A model generated the notes under the pieces. That model did not search any database. It worked only from the letters and a program-made list of their open reading frames with translations, and was not told the DNA's origin. Positions 11,730 through 23,501 of a DNA stretch of 64,000 bases are shown here, piece after piece. Each line of letters begins with the position of its first letter. The stretch's first letter is position 1. Source of the DNA: Ottelia alismoides (taxonomy: Eukaryota > Streptophyta > Magnoliopsida > Alismatales > Hydrocharitaceae); assembly GCA_037367405.1 (NCBI GenBank), contig JAZKJV010003126.1, forward strand, positions 372,001 through 436,000. Reading direction: 5' to 3'. The position numbers and the translations under genes were made by a program.

Positions 11730-12066
11730 CTAGTCGGAAGTAGGTGCAGTGATGACCACATCGCTCACATCATCAGAATGGAAGCGAATCCATCCTAATC
11801 CGCAATCAATGACGACTCTCGCAGAGCGCATCCCAGGATGATTGGAGAATGCTCCCCAGTAGAGTTCTCCATGGGCAGTATGACAAAATCGATAGTATAG
11901 CTCATGCCCTGAATCCAAATGACAACATTCTCTAGAATACCCTTTGGTCTCTTGATAGATCCATCAACAAACTGAATGATCATCCTGGTTTTCTTGAGAG
12001 GCCATAAGTGAAGAAACTGTACCAACGAGAAGGATATGAAGCTAAGTGAAGCACCACTGTCAAGGA
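11730..12066 (-). pseudogene. Athila-like retropepsin relic of family X element B
   Basis: The minus strand encodes LLDSGASLSFISFS with the aspartic protease signature D-S-G-A intact (12050-12061). It continues through FVDGSIKRPKGILENVV, then IDFVILPMENSTGEHSPIIL. These match the gypsy/Athila protease pattern (DSGAS...ADGSIKRPKGILEDV...VDFLVLDM...PIILGRPFLATA). The following ARVVIDCGLG continues in another frame (11730-11918), so there is a frameshift just after the PIILG flap. A stop lies a few codons before the catalytic motif and no start is usable. The family role is to cleave Gag; this copy cannot make the protein as it stands. Confidence 0.85.
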
Positions 12067-12218
12067 GGTGTGATCACATGAAAAATTAGAAACGATGCAT
12101 CTAATGAATGGTGTAGCACTATTCCCTTTCCTTGAGAATGGATGGAGTGTGTGGCGTGGGTAGTGGCCATGGTCAATATATGAGGCTCAGATCTGCTCCT
12201 CCGCTTTCTCTTCTTGGG

Positions 12219-12491
12219 TTAAGGAGCAAATAAATGGGTCATGGCCTGGTGAAGTGGGGCATCAATGATCTCATGAATAGCGACCACCACTTCAGTTTCA
12301 ATCAACATTTTTTTTGAATTTTTGGACCTCCTCCATACAATGGAGGAGGTCAGAATCAGTATATACACAAGGATGACTAAGACCAGTCTGTACAGTGTCA
12401 TCCTCGGGGTCATAGGTGGGACAAGAGGTGAATGAATGTGTGGGTATAGGGTCTGGTAGATGGGCCCTCTCCTCACAAGATGACTCAACAA
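12219..12491 (-). pseudogene. Gag-PR linker region of element B
   Basis: Minus-strand stretch between the coiled-coil relic and the protease. It belongs to the element by position. The best open frame (12219-12491) has no motif I recognise and may not be the original one. Confidence 0.4.
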
Positions 12492-12519
12492 TGTGTCTCC
12501 CGAAATCTTTTTGTCTTTT

Positions 12520-12834
12520 TTAAATTTTTCTCATTTCTTTTTGTATTTTAGGTGATTGCAAGCTCTCATGAGAATCCTCAAGCGAACCCATATCATCAAA
12601 TGGTGGAGTATCATGGTGGCTCTTATTTATACTAGTGAGGTCATCAATCCTCTGTCTCATATGTTCCATCATCTGGTACAAGTGCTCAAGGGTGGATTCC
12701 ATGAAAGGAGACTCCAACAGATCATTCTCGGGTGGGTGATATGGAGGGAAATGTGAGGGTGGGGGTGGATAAAAATCCGAGGGCTGATACTGTGGTTGGG
12801 GTGGATATGTACAAAAATCATGATCAAAGTCCTC
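12520..12834 (-). pseudogene. Gag-like Pro/Tyr-rich and coiled-coil region of element B
   Basis: Starting just after a stop near 12835, the minus strand is open to 12520. It encodes a Pro/Tyr-rich N-terminal part (PQPQYQPSDFYPPPPSHF), then STLEHLYQMMEHMRQRIDDL, which has the heptad spacing of a coiled coil, then an acidic tail. Element G has an analogous helix before its protease (DDILRINKRFDLIEDRFRKF). I find no standard retrotransposon Gag domain or zinc knuckle. By position it is the Gag-like protein, but homology to known Gag cannot be shown here. Confidence 0.55.
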
Positions 12835-14107
12835 CTAGAAAAATGGAGGTGGACCTACGGAAGGGTACAAGAGATCCACGAAGTCCAGATAAAAAACACT
12901 CCAGATAAAAAGCACTCCAGTCAGCCATCTCGAAGCAAAAAGAAAAATGATTGGGAGAGCACGATGGTCAAGTCAAGGGATATGAGAAAAAGGTGCAAAT
13001 GTGCAGAGAGATCGAGTATGCACACAAACAATCACAAACAAACATACAAGACAAACACAACCCTCAATTCACCTACTCAACACAAATGAGGATAAAAAAA
13101 GTTCGGTCTTTGATCTTGTCGATTTTAGAGTTAGGTGAGAATCACAAAATTATACAAACACTAAGGAAGGCTTATGGGATTTGGGCACTAGTCCTTAGTA
13201 TGTACGTGAGCAATTTAAACCAAATACAATTAGGGGATTACTCACCTCAAGACAAATATTTCTTTTTGGTTGATTTTAGGGTCGAGTAATTTTAGCAATC
13301 CCAATTTTTATTGATTATCACTTTTTTTAGATTTTTAATAAGAATGCACAACCTAATGGGGATTCAATTCTTTTAGCAACCTAGGTGATCAAAATCAGAG
13401 GGAGGGAGTCAGAAAAGCAACACAAACGAAAATGATGATGAATGCTAAAGAGAAATGCTCACCTTGCCACCAGCTCTCTTCATGCAAAGATGACAAGTAG
13501 AATTGAAACCTATCTATACGTAAATGCAAGCTGATGAAATAGCCCTAAATACATGAATTTCTATTAACACGAAGCATAAAATGTCAACTACTCAGAGTTG
13601 AGACCAAGGTCTAGTCTTCGATGCCGATTGGTGCCCGCCACAACAGGTCCTTCAAGCATTGTATATGACCTCTCTCGGCATGCAGTCTCAAATCCAAACA
13701 ATTGACAATTAAAATTTGACTAAGTCCAAATGAGACTATAGGTGCAGGCAATGGTAATTAGGTGTTTGGACATAATCTATCGACAAACAATCCTATGCTA
13801 GGGCTCAATCACATAAAATAAGGAAAAACAAAATCAGAAAACAACATGGGAAAAGGCAGAGAACGTGATAAAAATCGATGAGGCCCCCAAGGGAACAATC
13901 CCTTGGGCAATGGACCTCGTGAGATGTGGCAGAGTCCTGAGAGTGTCCTAATTATTGCAATAAATCTCTCTCCCTCACGTAAATTACACAAATAAATACA
14001 ATAACATAAAAGCGATACTGTCTTCAAAAATTCTTTAAGTCCCTTTGGTGCTAGGTAAGAAATCTGAGTCGACTTCACGTGGGTGCACAAACGCTCCAAA
14101 GAGGGCC
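12835..14107 (-). other. Untranslated leader region of element B
   Basis: Between the gag-like relic and the primer site on the minus strand. No convincing coding frame. Open frames here (for example 13809-14120) span the primer site and LTR junction and so are chance. Family X elements have long leaders: in G the first gag-like frame begins about 1.45 kb after the PBS. Confidence 0.55.
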
Positions 14108-14127
14108 TCCCTCGATCCACGGTACCT
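14108..14127 (-). other. Degraded primer binding site next to M1
   Basis: The minus strand reads AGGTACCGTGGATCGAGGGA directly after the M1 tail. It aligns with the G site TGGCACCGTTGTCAGGGA and with the tRNA-Asp-complementary form TGGCGCCGTTGCCGGGGA used by Athila-type elements, with a 2-base insertion and some substitutions. This makes M1 the 5' LTR of a minus-strand element. Confidence 0.6.
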
Positions 14128-15574
14128 CATAGTAAAATAAATTGTGGAGTTAAAATTTATTATAACTCTACAACAAGATGTGTATAGGTGAAAGTATGTG
14201 TAGAGGTTGAACATAGGGAGCAAACTAGATAGATCGAGCAATGAAATGCAAAAGTGATTGTGTGATCTTTGTCTATTTTTTATGTGGGTTTTTAATTTTG
14301 TATTTTCGATTATATTTTTGTTTTTATATTTTTATATTTTGTTTTTGATTTTATATTTTTGTATTTTCTTTTTATATTTTTATATTTTTTTGATTTCTTT
14401 TTCTGTTTAATAAGTAACATAGAATATGTAAGGCCATATATAATGTAAGCTAATTTGATTATAAATACTAATAAGAATACTCAAAATTAAGGAAATAAAA
14501 TCTTTTTGGGTTTTAAATATTTTTTATTGTTTTTGTTATTTTTTAAGGAATTTCGATAATTTTTATGGATTTCTAAAGTTAAAAATACCCAAAATCAAGG
14601 ATTAATAAATATTCAAAATTGAAATGAAATTGAAAAATAGCAAATAAGGTCCAAAATTCTTCAAATAAATTTCAATTTATAAATAATATTATAAAGAAAA
14701 TTATAAAATAGAAGAACACTATTTTTTTGAGTTTTTAAGAATTTTTTAGATTTTTATAACAGTTTTTGGGTATTTTTAAGTTTTAGGCATTTTATTTTTC
14801 AATTTTTAGGGTTTTTAAGTCTTGGAGTTGCAAAATAACTAAATAAACACAATATATATTTTTTAATATTAAAAAATGGTTTATATTTTTTTGATATTTT
14901 ATACTATAGGAAAGGCAAAAATGTGCTCAAAATGATTTTTAATAAATAATGAAAAGGTCTAAAGTTGTAAAAATGGTGTGGAACTAGAAGCAATCACGAA
15001 TCTTCAAGTAATTTTTGGAGCACAATAGCTATTTTAAATAAATAAGACAAACAAACAGAAATTCAATTGATGGTAAGGGCATAAACGTAAATAAAATAAA
15101 GTACAGGTGACTTGCTGTAATTTTCACAAAATTATAAACCGTGAATAAAAAGTGTCAGGGCCAAAATGAAATACTCAAAACCCTAGGGGCTCTCCTACAT
15201 AATGCCCACCTCACATGGGACAACACATGAGGTGAGCTGGTGTGGACTCTATTACTAGCTCTAGTTGGCTGGAGAAGCCCCTATCACTGGCTTCGATCCG
15301 GAGCACCAGAGATTGGGCCAAACTTGGTCAAAAGGCACTTGAATTTAAATGGGGCTCGGTTGAAACATATGTACAGGTTGACTAAGGGGCTCCAAAGATC
15401 GAAGAAAAGGCATTGATTCAGCTATCCAATCCCGAGGTGTCATGCAGGCGTGCATGGTAGAGGATCGAGGAGGAAGATTGGTGAAGGGGACATTCCCAAT
15501 CAATGCTTTCATCGATGGGAGAAAAAGAGAGAAAATGATCAGAAGCTAGGTCTGGTACGGACTAGGAGAGGCTA

Positions 15575-15585
15575 GTTAAATAGTT
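15575..15585 (-). promoter_or_regulatory. Possible TATA box of M1
   Basis: The minus strand reads CTATTTAACTAG inside the GC-rich island, where element G has CTATAAATC. Weak motif. Confidence 0.35.
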
Positions 15586-15613
15586 TACTGAGGTCAACTC
15601 CTAAAGCCACCTA

Positions 15614-15633
15614 GTTGGTCCACGTGGACCAAC
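15614..15633. promoter_or_regulatory. Perfect 20-bp palindrome with G-box core (M1)
   Basis: GTTGGTCCACGTGGACCAAC is its own reverse complement and is centred on CACGTG, the core bound by plant bZIP and bHLH factors. It marks the U3-side edge of the M1 GC island. The same sequence is in M2 at 26782-26799. Confidence 0.8.
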
Positions 15634-16770
15634 CAAGAAAACCAGCCAAAAATGTTTATAAATCTAAATTAAATAATTAATGATTTTATTAATTATAAGT
15701 TATAACAAAAAAATATTCATTATTTTATATATTATTTTTATTTATTTTTCCGATATTATTAATTACAACTTTATATTTCGGGTTCCATTTATAGTTATAT
15801 TGATCTATATTTTGTATATTTTATTTTTATTTTGTATTTTTAATTTTATTATTTAAGTTTGTTATTTTATATATTTACATCTTATTTTTATATAGTTAAA
15901 TATATTTTTATTGTATTTTTCTAATATATTATTTACACTTAAATAAATAGGCATATACAATATATAGGTATAGTTATTGTATATTCATCTATGTATTTTA
16001 TATATTTATTTTATTTTAATGTTTTATTTATTGCTTTTTTATAGTTTTGATATGTACATATACTATAAATAATATTTAAAAATTATAAAAATATAAAATT
16101 ATAAAAAATGAAGAATAAATAAAATGAATATTTTATTCAGTTATATTGTACAATAGGGGGCCAAAACCTAACTTTCACCTATGAACTCAAAAAAATATGA
16201 CCACCTTCATTAAAAATCTTATTAAAAGTTATATACAACTAAAGGTGATTTTGATATATTTTGAGTTTTTATTTGAGATATATGGGTCTGGGAAGTTGGG
16301 ATTTTGGAATCTTATTAAGAGTATAATTCGTACATTATATATTATGTTTACATGAAATAAATTTTTTATTTTTCTACATATTATTATCTACGACTTTCAT
16401 GTACAAACATTTTTTATTTAAGGGGAAAAAGTGGAAAATAAAATAGGTCCCAAAAATGCAGTATTGATGAATTAATACACGAGATTTTCATTGTATTTTG
16501 GCCCTTGTGTCCCTCTACTTTATCCCTTGTCGTCCTAGTCATCAAGATGCCTAGGTGCAGGGGATTAGGGTCATAAAATGCCTTTGGTATCTTTTTCTTT
16601 TCTTTTCTTTTCTTTATTCTATAATTTTGGCATTAAAAACTATATTTTATACAATATTTATACTACAAAGAATGAATATTAATTTGTGCAAATTAATGGT
16701 TTTACATGCATTAGCTAGGGTTTTTAAGGCCAAAATGATAGAATAAAGGTGATGAAATGGAGATTCATCA

Positions 16771-18334
16771 ATAGGGGGCGAGTCCACTTCCTTTTCTTTT
16801 CACTCATCTATGCTTGGTATGAGCTATGTCTGCATTTCACTTTGTGTATGAGGACCTAGCACATGATAAATATAGGGTAGGTGCGTGTATATATTCTACA
16901 TACTCGATCCATAGCTTGTACTTTATTTTTTATCACAAATCGAGTATGGGTATAAGTTGTGTATTATGTATTCTATATTTGTGTAAATAATACCTATTTT
17001 GAAATTTTTTTATAAAATTTAGGGGGCATAACAAAAAAACATTAAAAAATCAATCAAAACCATTTTTTAAAAAAAAACTTAAGGTTTTATCACTGACATT
17101 TTCACTATCAATCGATACTTGAGGAATGAAAGAAACTCAGGGTTTTAAGGTCCTTTGATTCAGAGTTATCTGACCTTAGCCATTTATGTTTGAGACTTAA
17201 TAATTCAAACTTCCTTTTTCTTAGTTTGAAAGATATAAGTTCTATATTGCATGCTTAGTCTCTACCTTTAAGAATATGATTAGCACATCACTTGCACAAC
17301 TACATGATTGATGATATGAGTTGAGATTTCACTTCAGGGAGTGGGGCTTAAGATTTGAGTCTATACCTGATTTTATGGTACTCGAGGATTGGATAAAGTT
17401 GACGAAAGCTTCATGAAACATGAGTGTCAGTAAACCCTAGCCAGTATGTGAACAAGTTCACATGTTATCTTTTGATATTGGCCTATGTGCTAGGGAGTGA
17501 TGAAACATAATAACTTATTGATCAGTGTGAGCCAACTCTTAGTAAAAGCAGTGGAGCTAGCCTACCAGAAAAAGGAAACAAAAAATTGTGAATAGAACTA
17601 GCTCTCAATTACAAAGTCAAATTCAAAGAGCTTCAATCAAAGGCGAGTGCTCCCAACCATTTTAAAGTGTCCACTTGGACCAAAGCTAATTAGGCCAATT
17701 GAACCGGGCTGATACCTCAAAAGGCCTATGCATCGTAAGTGATACAAGTCTGGGTGTAAGTATGTTAGATACTTAAAGAAGACACACCCCGGTGTACTCC
17801 TAGGAAAACAAGTACATACGACTCAACAACTCGTGACAGACACAATGGTCAACAACCAAAAATACATGTGTTGAGTAATAAGGTACTCGAGAGGACCCAT
17901 GTTAAAATGTGAGGGAGAGAAGAAAATACACAAACCTAAGACCTCAATCATCTGGCCTGTTATATACATTTTCAAGTCTGACAAACTACTGAGACGGTAG
18001 ACTGAATGCAAGAACTAATTTATTCCCTAGTGTTGAGGATTAGGTCTTGAGAGTCTCTTGGACCATGCCTTTGAGCGACGTTTCGACTCGACTCTCATGA
18101 TTGCAGTAAATAAATGTCATATCTCTTATGCTATATGTACAAATAGAGAGTATGATAATTAGGCAACTTGGTTCCTTTTGACCAGAGCATGGTTGAGCTT
18201 AGAATTTTAGGACCACTAAAACCAAAGATTCTTAATGAGTCAAGTCTTGATTTTGCGCTTTCACAGTCAGAGATTCAACCTTCTAACTCACTAAAATTTG
18301 CTTGGGGAGAAGTAAAGAGTTAAGTATAGGGGTG
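16771..18334 (+). mobile_element. 3' interior of a plus-oriented family X element ('C')
   Basis: This matches the 3' untranslated interior of element G (about 38460-39770). It begins ATAGGGGGCGAG and contains 'GAGCTATGTCTGC...GAGGACCTAGC..ATAGGGTAGG' (one PPT-hairpin unit), then TACTCGATCC...CTTGTACTTT, matching 38560-38600. It ends in the PPT AAGTATAGGGGTG (18322-18334) directly before LTR L18. No coding frame is visible, as expected for this part of the element. Its 5' side is cut by M1. Confidence 0.75.
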
Positions 18335-20583
18335 TGATAAATCCATGATTCATCTACTCTATATGGTGGTTTTAGTGAAATCTCCTTAACAATTCACTAA
18401 TTAAACCCCTTAAAAATCAATTTATTAACATTCACTAATTACGCTTTAATTAGTATTAAAATCTGTAAATAAATAACCATTGTTTTTTGTTTGAGTTAAG
18501 CCTATATTTTATGTACAAAAATTAATTATTTAACTTAATTATTTCTCTAAATTGTTCTTTAATTAATTAACTAAATTGCATAAAAAATTAAAATCCATAA
18601 AATCATAAAATCAAGAGAAAATACAAAAACATGACATTGTTTATTTTGTATATATTTTATCTTTATGGAATTTATTTTTCCTTTTTCTAACCTATAAAAA
18701 ATCCATAAAAATTAGATTAATTATGTATATATTGTTTATAAATTATTACACCAAATTAAAGTAAAATTCAAAATAAAAAAATATCAAATAAAAATGTGGT
18801 ATTTTATCATCTATAGAGTACCTCCAAAAATACATTGTGTACAGATGATTTATTTTGTCTTTTTGTCCTTCATGAAAGACGTAGATTCATTGAGACTAAC
18901 AACTTTCACGTTGACCGTTTTTTCATCTGACATCTCCTTCTATTTATTTTCTATTATTTCTCCTTTCTCTCTCTCCCTGATCAACTAATTTTGTTCAACA
19001 TCTGCACGTATTAGCACACCTCATTAGTCCCTACCCTGCCCAGTCATCCACCCTCCTTGATCCGGTCAGCAGGTTTTGTCCGCTAGCGCCTCCCATCAAG
19101 GTTGCTGGATCAGATCTAATCTGACGACCAAGATCTCCAATGTTCCACGCATAAGGCACATGCATAACACTCTCTCCCCCACCATCCATAGTTGTTGGAT
19201 ATCGACCGATCCTACTGTAGTTGCTGCTCACCTTTTTCATCCAGCGCCTCGCTAAGGCCGGAGCTTAGCTCTAGGTCCATCACCTTCACATGGATCCCTA
19301 TCCCCCTTTTCTTCTTCTATTTCAGTTAACCATTATCAGGTACATGCGCTTGAGGAACAAGCCCCATGCTAGAGATCCAGCTACAGCTGGATAAGGAACA
19401 CACCAGATCCATGCCAATCATCCATGCCAAAATCTCCATCATCGGATCAAGAGCCAATGAATGGACCTGATTCACTCCAGACCGACAATCCTAGACTTAA
19501 GCTTCGGCTAGTACCGAAGCTATTCGAACGTGTCATGTGGATACTAGGAACTGAAGCACCATTCGAGCCAGCCAAGGTTGCGTGCATCATGCGTGGGCCA
19601 TGGGCATTTTACAACCATACCCCCAGATCTTGTGTTATTTATAGAGAGATCAATCACGTGAATTTCTCACGTGATCTAGTAATTTTACAGCACCGCTCCA
19701 GGAAGTTTCTATACTCCCGTCCTGGGCTAACTTCACCAGTGCCCCTCCAGTTTTGATTTATTGCAGATAAGCCCCCTCTCAGGACCTTAAATGAAGGGAA
19801 ACTTTATTTTTGTTACATTTTAGTCCCTATTACTTTATTTCATCATATCGTGCGCATCTAAACTCCATTTTTAGCATATAACATGTAATTTTAAAGTTTG
19901 TTTCATGCTCTACCATTCTAGATACTTCGTGAACACATTCGATCCCAATCTTTATTTATTATCATTTTGAAGATTCCTTTGACTTGTGTAGGCATAATTT
20001 GACTTATTTATGCTAGTACAATGTGAAGATTGATATTTAATCTACATGGGCTTATTCCAAGACAAAACAATTAAATTCCTTGGATTAATTGAGAATTTAT
20101 TGGAGGAATAATTTACATTATTTTTTAGCAAAAATATTTCAGTGATCATTGAGCATGTTAAATCATTAATGTTTGATCATGTATCCTACCTGCTAGAATC
20201 AAACTGAGTGCATTTCTTGATAATTACATCTAAAGTTTATTCTTTTGATTTGTGAATCTCTTCAGAGGATTGATTTCCTATATTATTATTTGAGTATTAA
20301 TTACAATCACGGATCTTGTGCTCGATTGTCCTTTTATTTATTTCACTTGCATTTTCTTTACTTTATTTTCTGACATAGGAATTAATATCATTGTTAATTA
20401 ATCACTTCGATTAATTTGAGAACCAAGCAACTAAAAATCACCGTTCTCTGGGCTCAACCTTGGTAAACATGCCGAGTAAAAATTGTTCCACAATATTCAA
20501 GAATTGTGGTTTTTGATGGATCGCTTTTCATCTCCCATACTACAATTATTTGTTATTGAAGAGGTGAAATACACGATCATTAG
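18335..20583 (+). repeat. Family X LTR 'L18' (3' LTR of element C)
   Basis: It starts TGATAAATCCATGATTCATC right after a PPT, like the G LTR start TGATGAATCTCAGATTCATC. It then has AT-rich U3, a GC island (about 18990-19760) with TTATTTATAGAG as TATA candidate (19635-19646), and a G-box dyad (19653-19675). An AT-rich U5 follows, with the landmark GCTCAACCTTGGTAAACATG at 20453-20472. The end is taken at 20583, just before a TGGTAT motif, by analogy with other family ends. Uncertainty about 20 bp. Confidence 0.78.
19635..19675 (+). promoter_or_regulatory. TATA candidate and G-box dyad of L18
   Basis: TTATTTATAGAG is followed after a few bases by ATCACGTGA and, four to five bases on, its complement TCACGTGAT (19653-19675). 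This gives two CACGTG cores in one dyad close to the expected transcription start. Motif evidence only. Confidence 0.5.
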
Positions 20584-20622
20584 TGGTATAGGAGACGATC
20601 TCGAATTTCGTATAGAATACCA
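20584..20622. other. 39-bp spacer between two LTRs meeting tail to tail
   Basis: It begins TGGTATAGGAGACG and ends CGTATAGAATACCA. Read outward from either LTR, the first bases are therefore TGGTAT, as would be seen if two primer-site remnants faced each other. L18 ends on its left and the minus-oriented LTR D ends on its right. The adjacent U5 ends, 20453-20495 and about 20630-20680, are inverted copies of each other. Confidence 0.6.
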
Positions 20623-23501
20623 CCCCTTTGATTAGGTGGACAATTATTTTACTTGGCAAGTTTACCAAGGTCGAACACAGGGACACCAGCCCGCTCGTCA
20701 ATTTATCGAAAGTTAAAGACTAAATAAGAGCGACTAAATTACTTTATCTAAGATTTGTAATGCAGACTCAATGCACATCATAAAAATCACAAACAATATG
20801 CAATTGACTAGACAAATAAACAATAGTGCATACAAAATGAGAGATGCATTTTTATTTTATTCTTTTATGCATAATAAATTTTATGCCAAGAAATGTTATG
20901 CACGAATGAGAAACATGTAATTTTCATTTGATTTTTAAATAATTAAAATGATTTAGATGATCTACAATGCAATATTAATATGCAAGTGAATGATATGGAC
21001 AAGCATGCAAAAATATGCCGTAAAATGATTTAATCATTGAGCATAAATAAAGAGGTTTCAATTTCAATGTCAATTGAAGCATAAATATAATTAATGGAAT
21101 TAACATGAGGATCAATGAACACAATGAGGATCTACAATTTAACATCTTAAAGTATGCATCAAATCAGGAAAATAAATATGCCATTATGAAGAGCATCAAA
21201 TTAGCAATCAAATGAAATTGAAATTACTGAATTTTGAGTTCATTTGCTTAAGATATGAGCATTTTAGTCTAGGGGCATACATGTAGTAAAAATATGCAAA
21301 ATAAAAAGATAAATATTTTAAATAGGTCCTTCATAGGGGTATAGATGTAATAATGGAAACCCAATAGGGTATTCTTGCAATTTGCCCAAGTGTAGGGAGG
21401 ACGACGTCTACACGCACGACGTCTAGGTACGGGAGAGGACAGAGGTTCGAATGGTGGCTTGTTGCCATTGTAGGAGACTCGGGCCATGTGGTGGCCCAAG
21501 GTGACTTCGGGCAAGGCTCGGTGCCACCGAGCCTCCACGCTTCGGAGTTGTGACATGGCTCCCTTCGAGACGTTGGATGGTTGTCGGAGGGGTGCCATCC
21601 AATAGTACCTGTATGTTTAGAAACTATCTCCTCACCGAGCATTAGCGGTACTAATGGAGCTTCGACGAGATACTTGGAGCTCTTCCGTATTACCCTGTGT
21701 TCATTGAAGACCACATGAGTATCCTGGAAGGCTGGCGTTGAATCCAGGAGAGCATAGGAGGTGCATGAATGGGTGGAAGCGACTGTCGATGAAGATACAT
21801 TGTAAGCAAAGCTCTAGAACAGAGCTTCGTTCGAAGCCCTTATGAATGGTATCTGCAAAAAGGATTAGCGAGGAGATATAGCCGAAGTGAGAGGGACGGA
21901 GTGGCAGGCTGTAGGATGGAGAAGGTGGTGCCTGTAGCGAGATCTCCACCTCCAGCAGAGGAGATGGTCTGGAATGGCTAAGGTAGTGGAGGAAAGGAGA
22001 AGGTGAATGTGGTGGTCAACGAAGATGATTGGAGTGCGGCGAAGGTGTATACGAGGAGAATTGTTGGTGGGATGTAGTATATGCTTGGGAGATATAAGCA
22101 GAAATTAGAGAAAAAGAGGGGTGAGAAACTTACCTGATCAGAGAAGACGACTGGTAGAGGAAGCGGCTTGTGCTGAGGTCAATAAGAACTCAGGTTTTTG
22201 CTCATCGAGGGCAACCATGCCTTGGAGCTCGATGATGGCTGAGCCACTGTGACTTGACTGGAGATGCCAAGGGCCGGCATCTAGGCATGGAGGTCATCAT
22301 CACCACATCAGTTCGCTCCTCTATTGTCACTGGAGGAGCGAGAGAAGCTGGGCCTCAGCCTGTGTATTTGTGGATAAGAGGATACTGGGGCGGAGGTGAT
22401 GATTTTAAAGGTGGGGGAGTGGTGATGTCAAGTAAAGGTGGGGAAAGGTTTGTAACATGCGAGCGCTCCCCTAGAAGATCGGTCTTGAATGGTTGGGAGT
22501 TACGTGAGAAAGAAGGATATTAGGGCTACGTGTAGGTGGTGTTAGGTCGTGGAAGGGAGGCCAGTGGTGGTCGTCAAAATAAGAAGGAGGAGCATGTGAG
22601 GCGATGTGTAACGAACGACGAGGAAAATGCAAGGGGTGGAAGGTGAAGTCTTAGTCATTTGATCTTGTAATCCATTGGCTGTGATTGAAGACGCGAAGGA
22701 GCGGGTTGGATGAGATCGGAAGATCTGATCCTACAACGGTGTGCGGGGCACTGGGGAATGACCTAGATGGTTATTGGGGTTTCATCCTACAGTGAGAGGA
22801 AGAAGAGGTGACGTGGGAGAAGTAGAGCCACTGGATGAGAGACGATCATGCAGCTGAGGTTAAAGCGAAAGGGGGTAGTCCAGATTGCATCAGGAAGTGA
22901 AGATTAGATGGTGGAGAGAGCGACGGAGAGGGGTGGTGGAGATGAAGTAAAGGGGAGGTGATTGGATGACCAAGGAATGGGGGCATGTGGCGCAAGGGGA
23001 GCGGGCCACATGACAGCTCCACAGAGCACCACATGGCCCAATCGGATTATTTAAAAAAGGAAAAATAAAGGAAACTAGAAAAGAAATATAAAGGGGCAAA
23101 ATTAGGTAAAAAGTTAAAACATGAAAGTTGTAGATCTAGAAGAGATCTATAAGTTTCATGTTGGACAAAAAGACAAATGATATCAATTACACAAAGGAAG
23201 ATTTTTGGAAGCATTTTTAGTGAAAACACACACTAATTTTTAATGCTTTGAGAATTTTTATCTTTTTAATTTCTTTTCAACACTAAAACAAATATATACA
23301 ATTTTTAATCTAATTTTTAGGAAGTTTGTAATAGGGAATAAAACAAGAAAATAAAAGGATTAATTTTATTACAAAAATTAAGGTTATTTATAGGCAGAGG
23401 GTTAATTGTTAATGATGCATAATTAATGAAGATTTTGATTAAAGTGCTTATGCTCCGATGATAATAAGGGAGTATAGTAATGATAAATCAGAGATTCATC
23501 A
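20623..23501 (-). repeat. Family X LTR 'D'
   Basis: On the minus strand it starts TGATGAATCTCTGATTTATC at 23501 and ends near 20623 after the U5 landmark GTGTTCGACCTTGGTAAAC (plus strand 20660-20680). It has a long GC-rich island (21340-23040), whose overlapping minus- and plus-strand open frames reflect base composition and not coding. A CTTATATC motif at 22091-22100 may be the TATA box. No PPT is recognisable to its right: sequence passes straight into LTR E. Confidence 0.75.

Larger units (their letters stand above)
14128..16770 (-). repeat. Family X LTR 'M1' (5' LTR of minus-strand element B)
   Basis: On the minus strand it starts TGATGAATCTCCATTTCATC at 16770 and ends about 14128. Landmarks in order are the 'CCTTGT..AAAGTAG' U3 block (plus strand 16500-16540), an AT-rich U3, a palindromic G-box (15614-15633), the GC-rich island (15160-15640) with a TATA-like CTATTTAACT, and the U5 landmark GTTCAACC (14204). 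It is close to M2 in its outer parts but its GC island is about 1 kb shorter. Its right end abuts plus-oriented interior sequence, so it is not bordered by its own PPT. Confidence 0.8.

Noticed and set aside
13620..13670. Possible primer site (GATGCCGATTGGTGCCCGCC) in the B leader
   Set aside because: It does not abut an LTR end, and the sequence at 14108-14127 fits the family site and position better.
21269..23234. Open frames of 60-127 aa in LTR D
   Set aside because: Same reason: GC-rich LTR island, Pro/Arg/Ser-rich translations, no conserved motif, both strands open.
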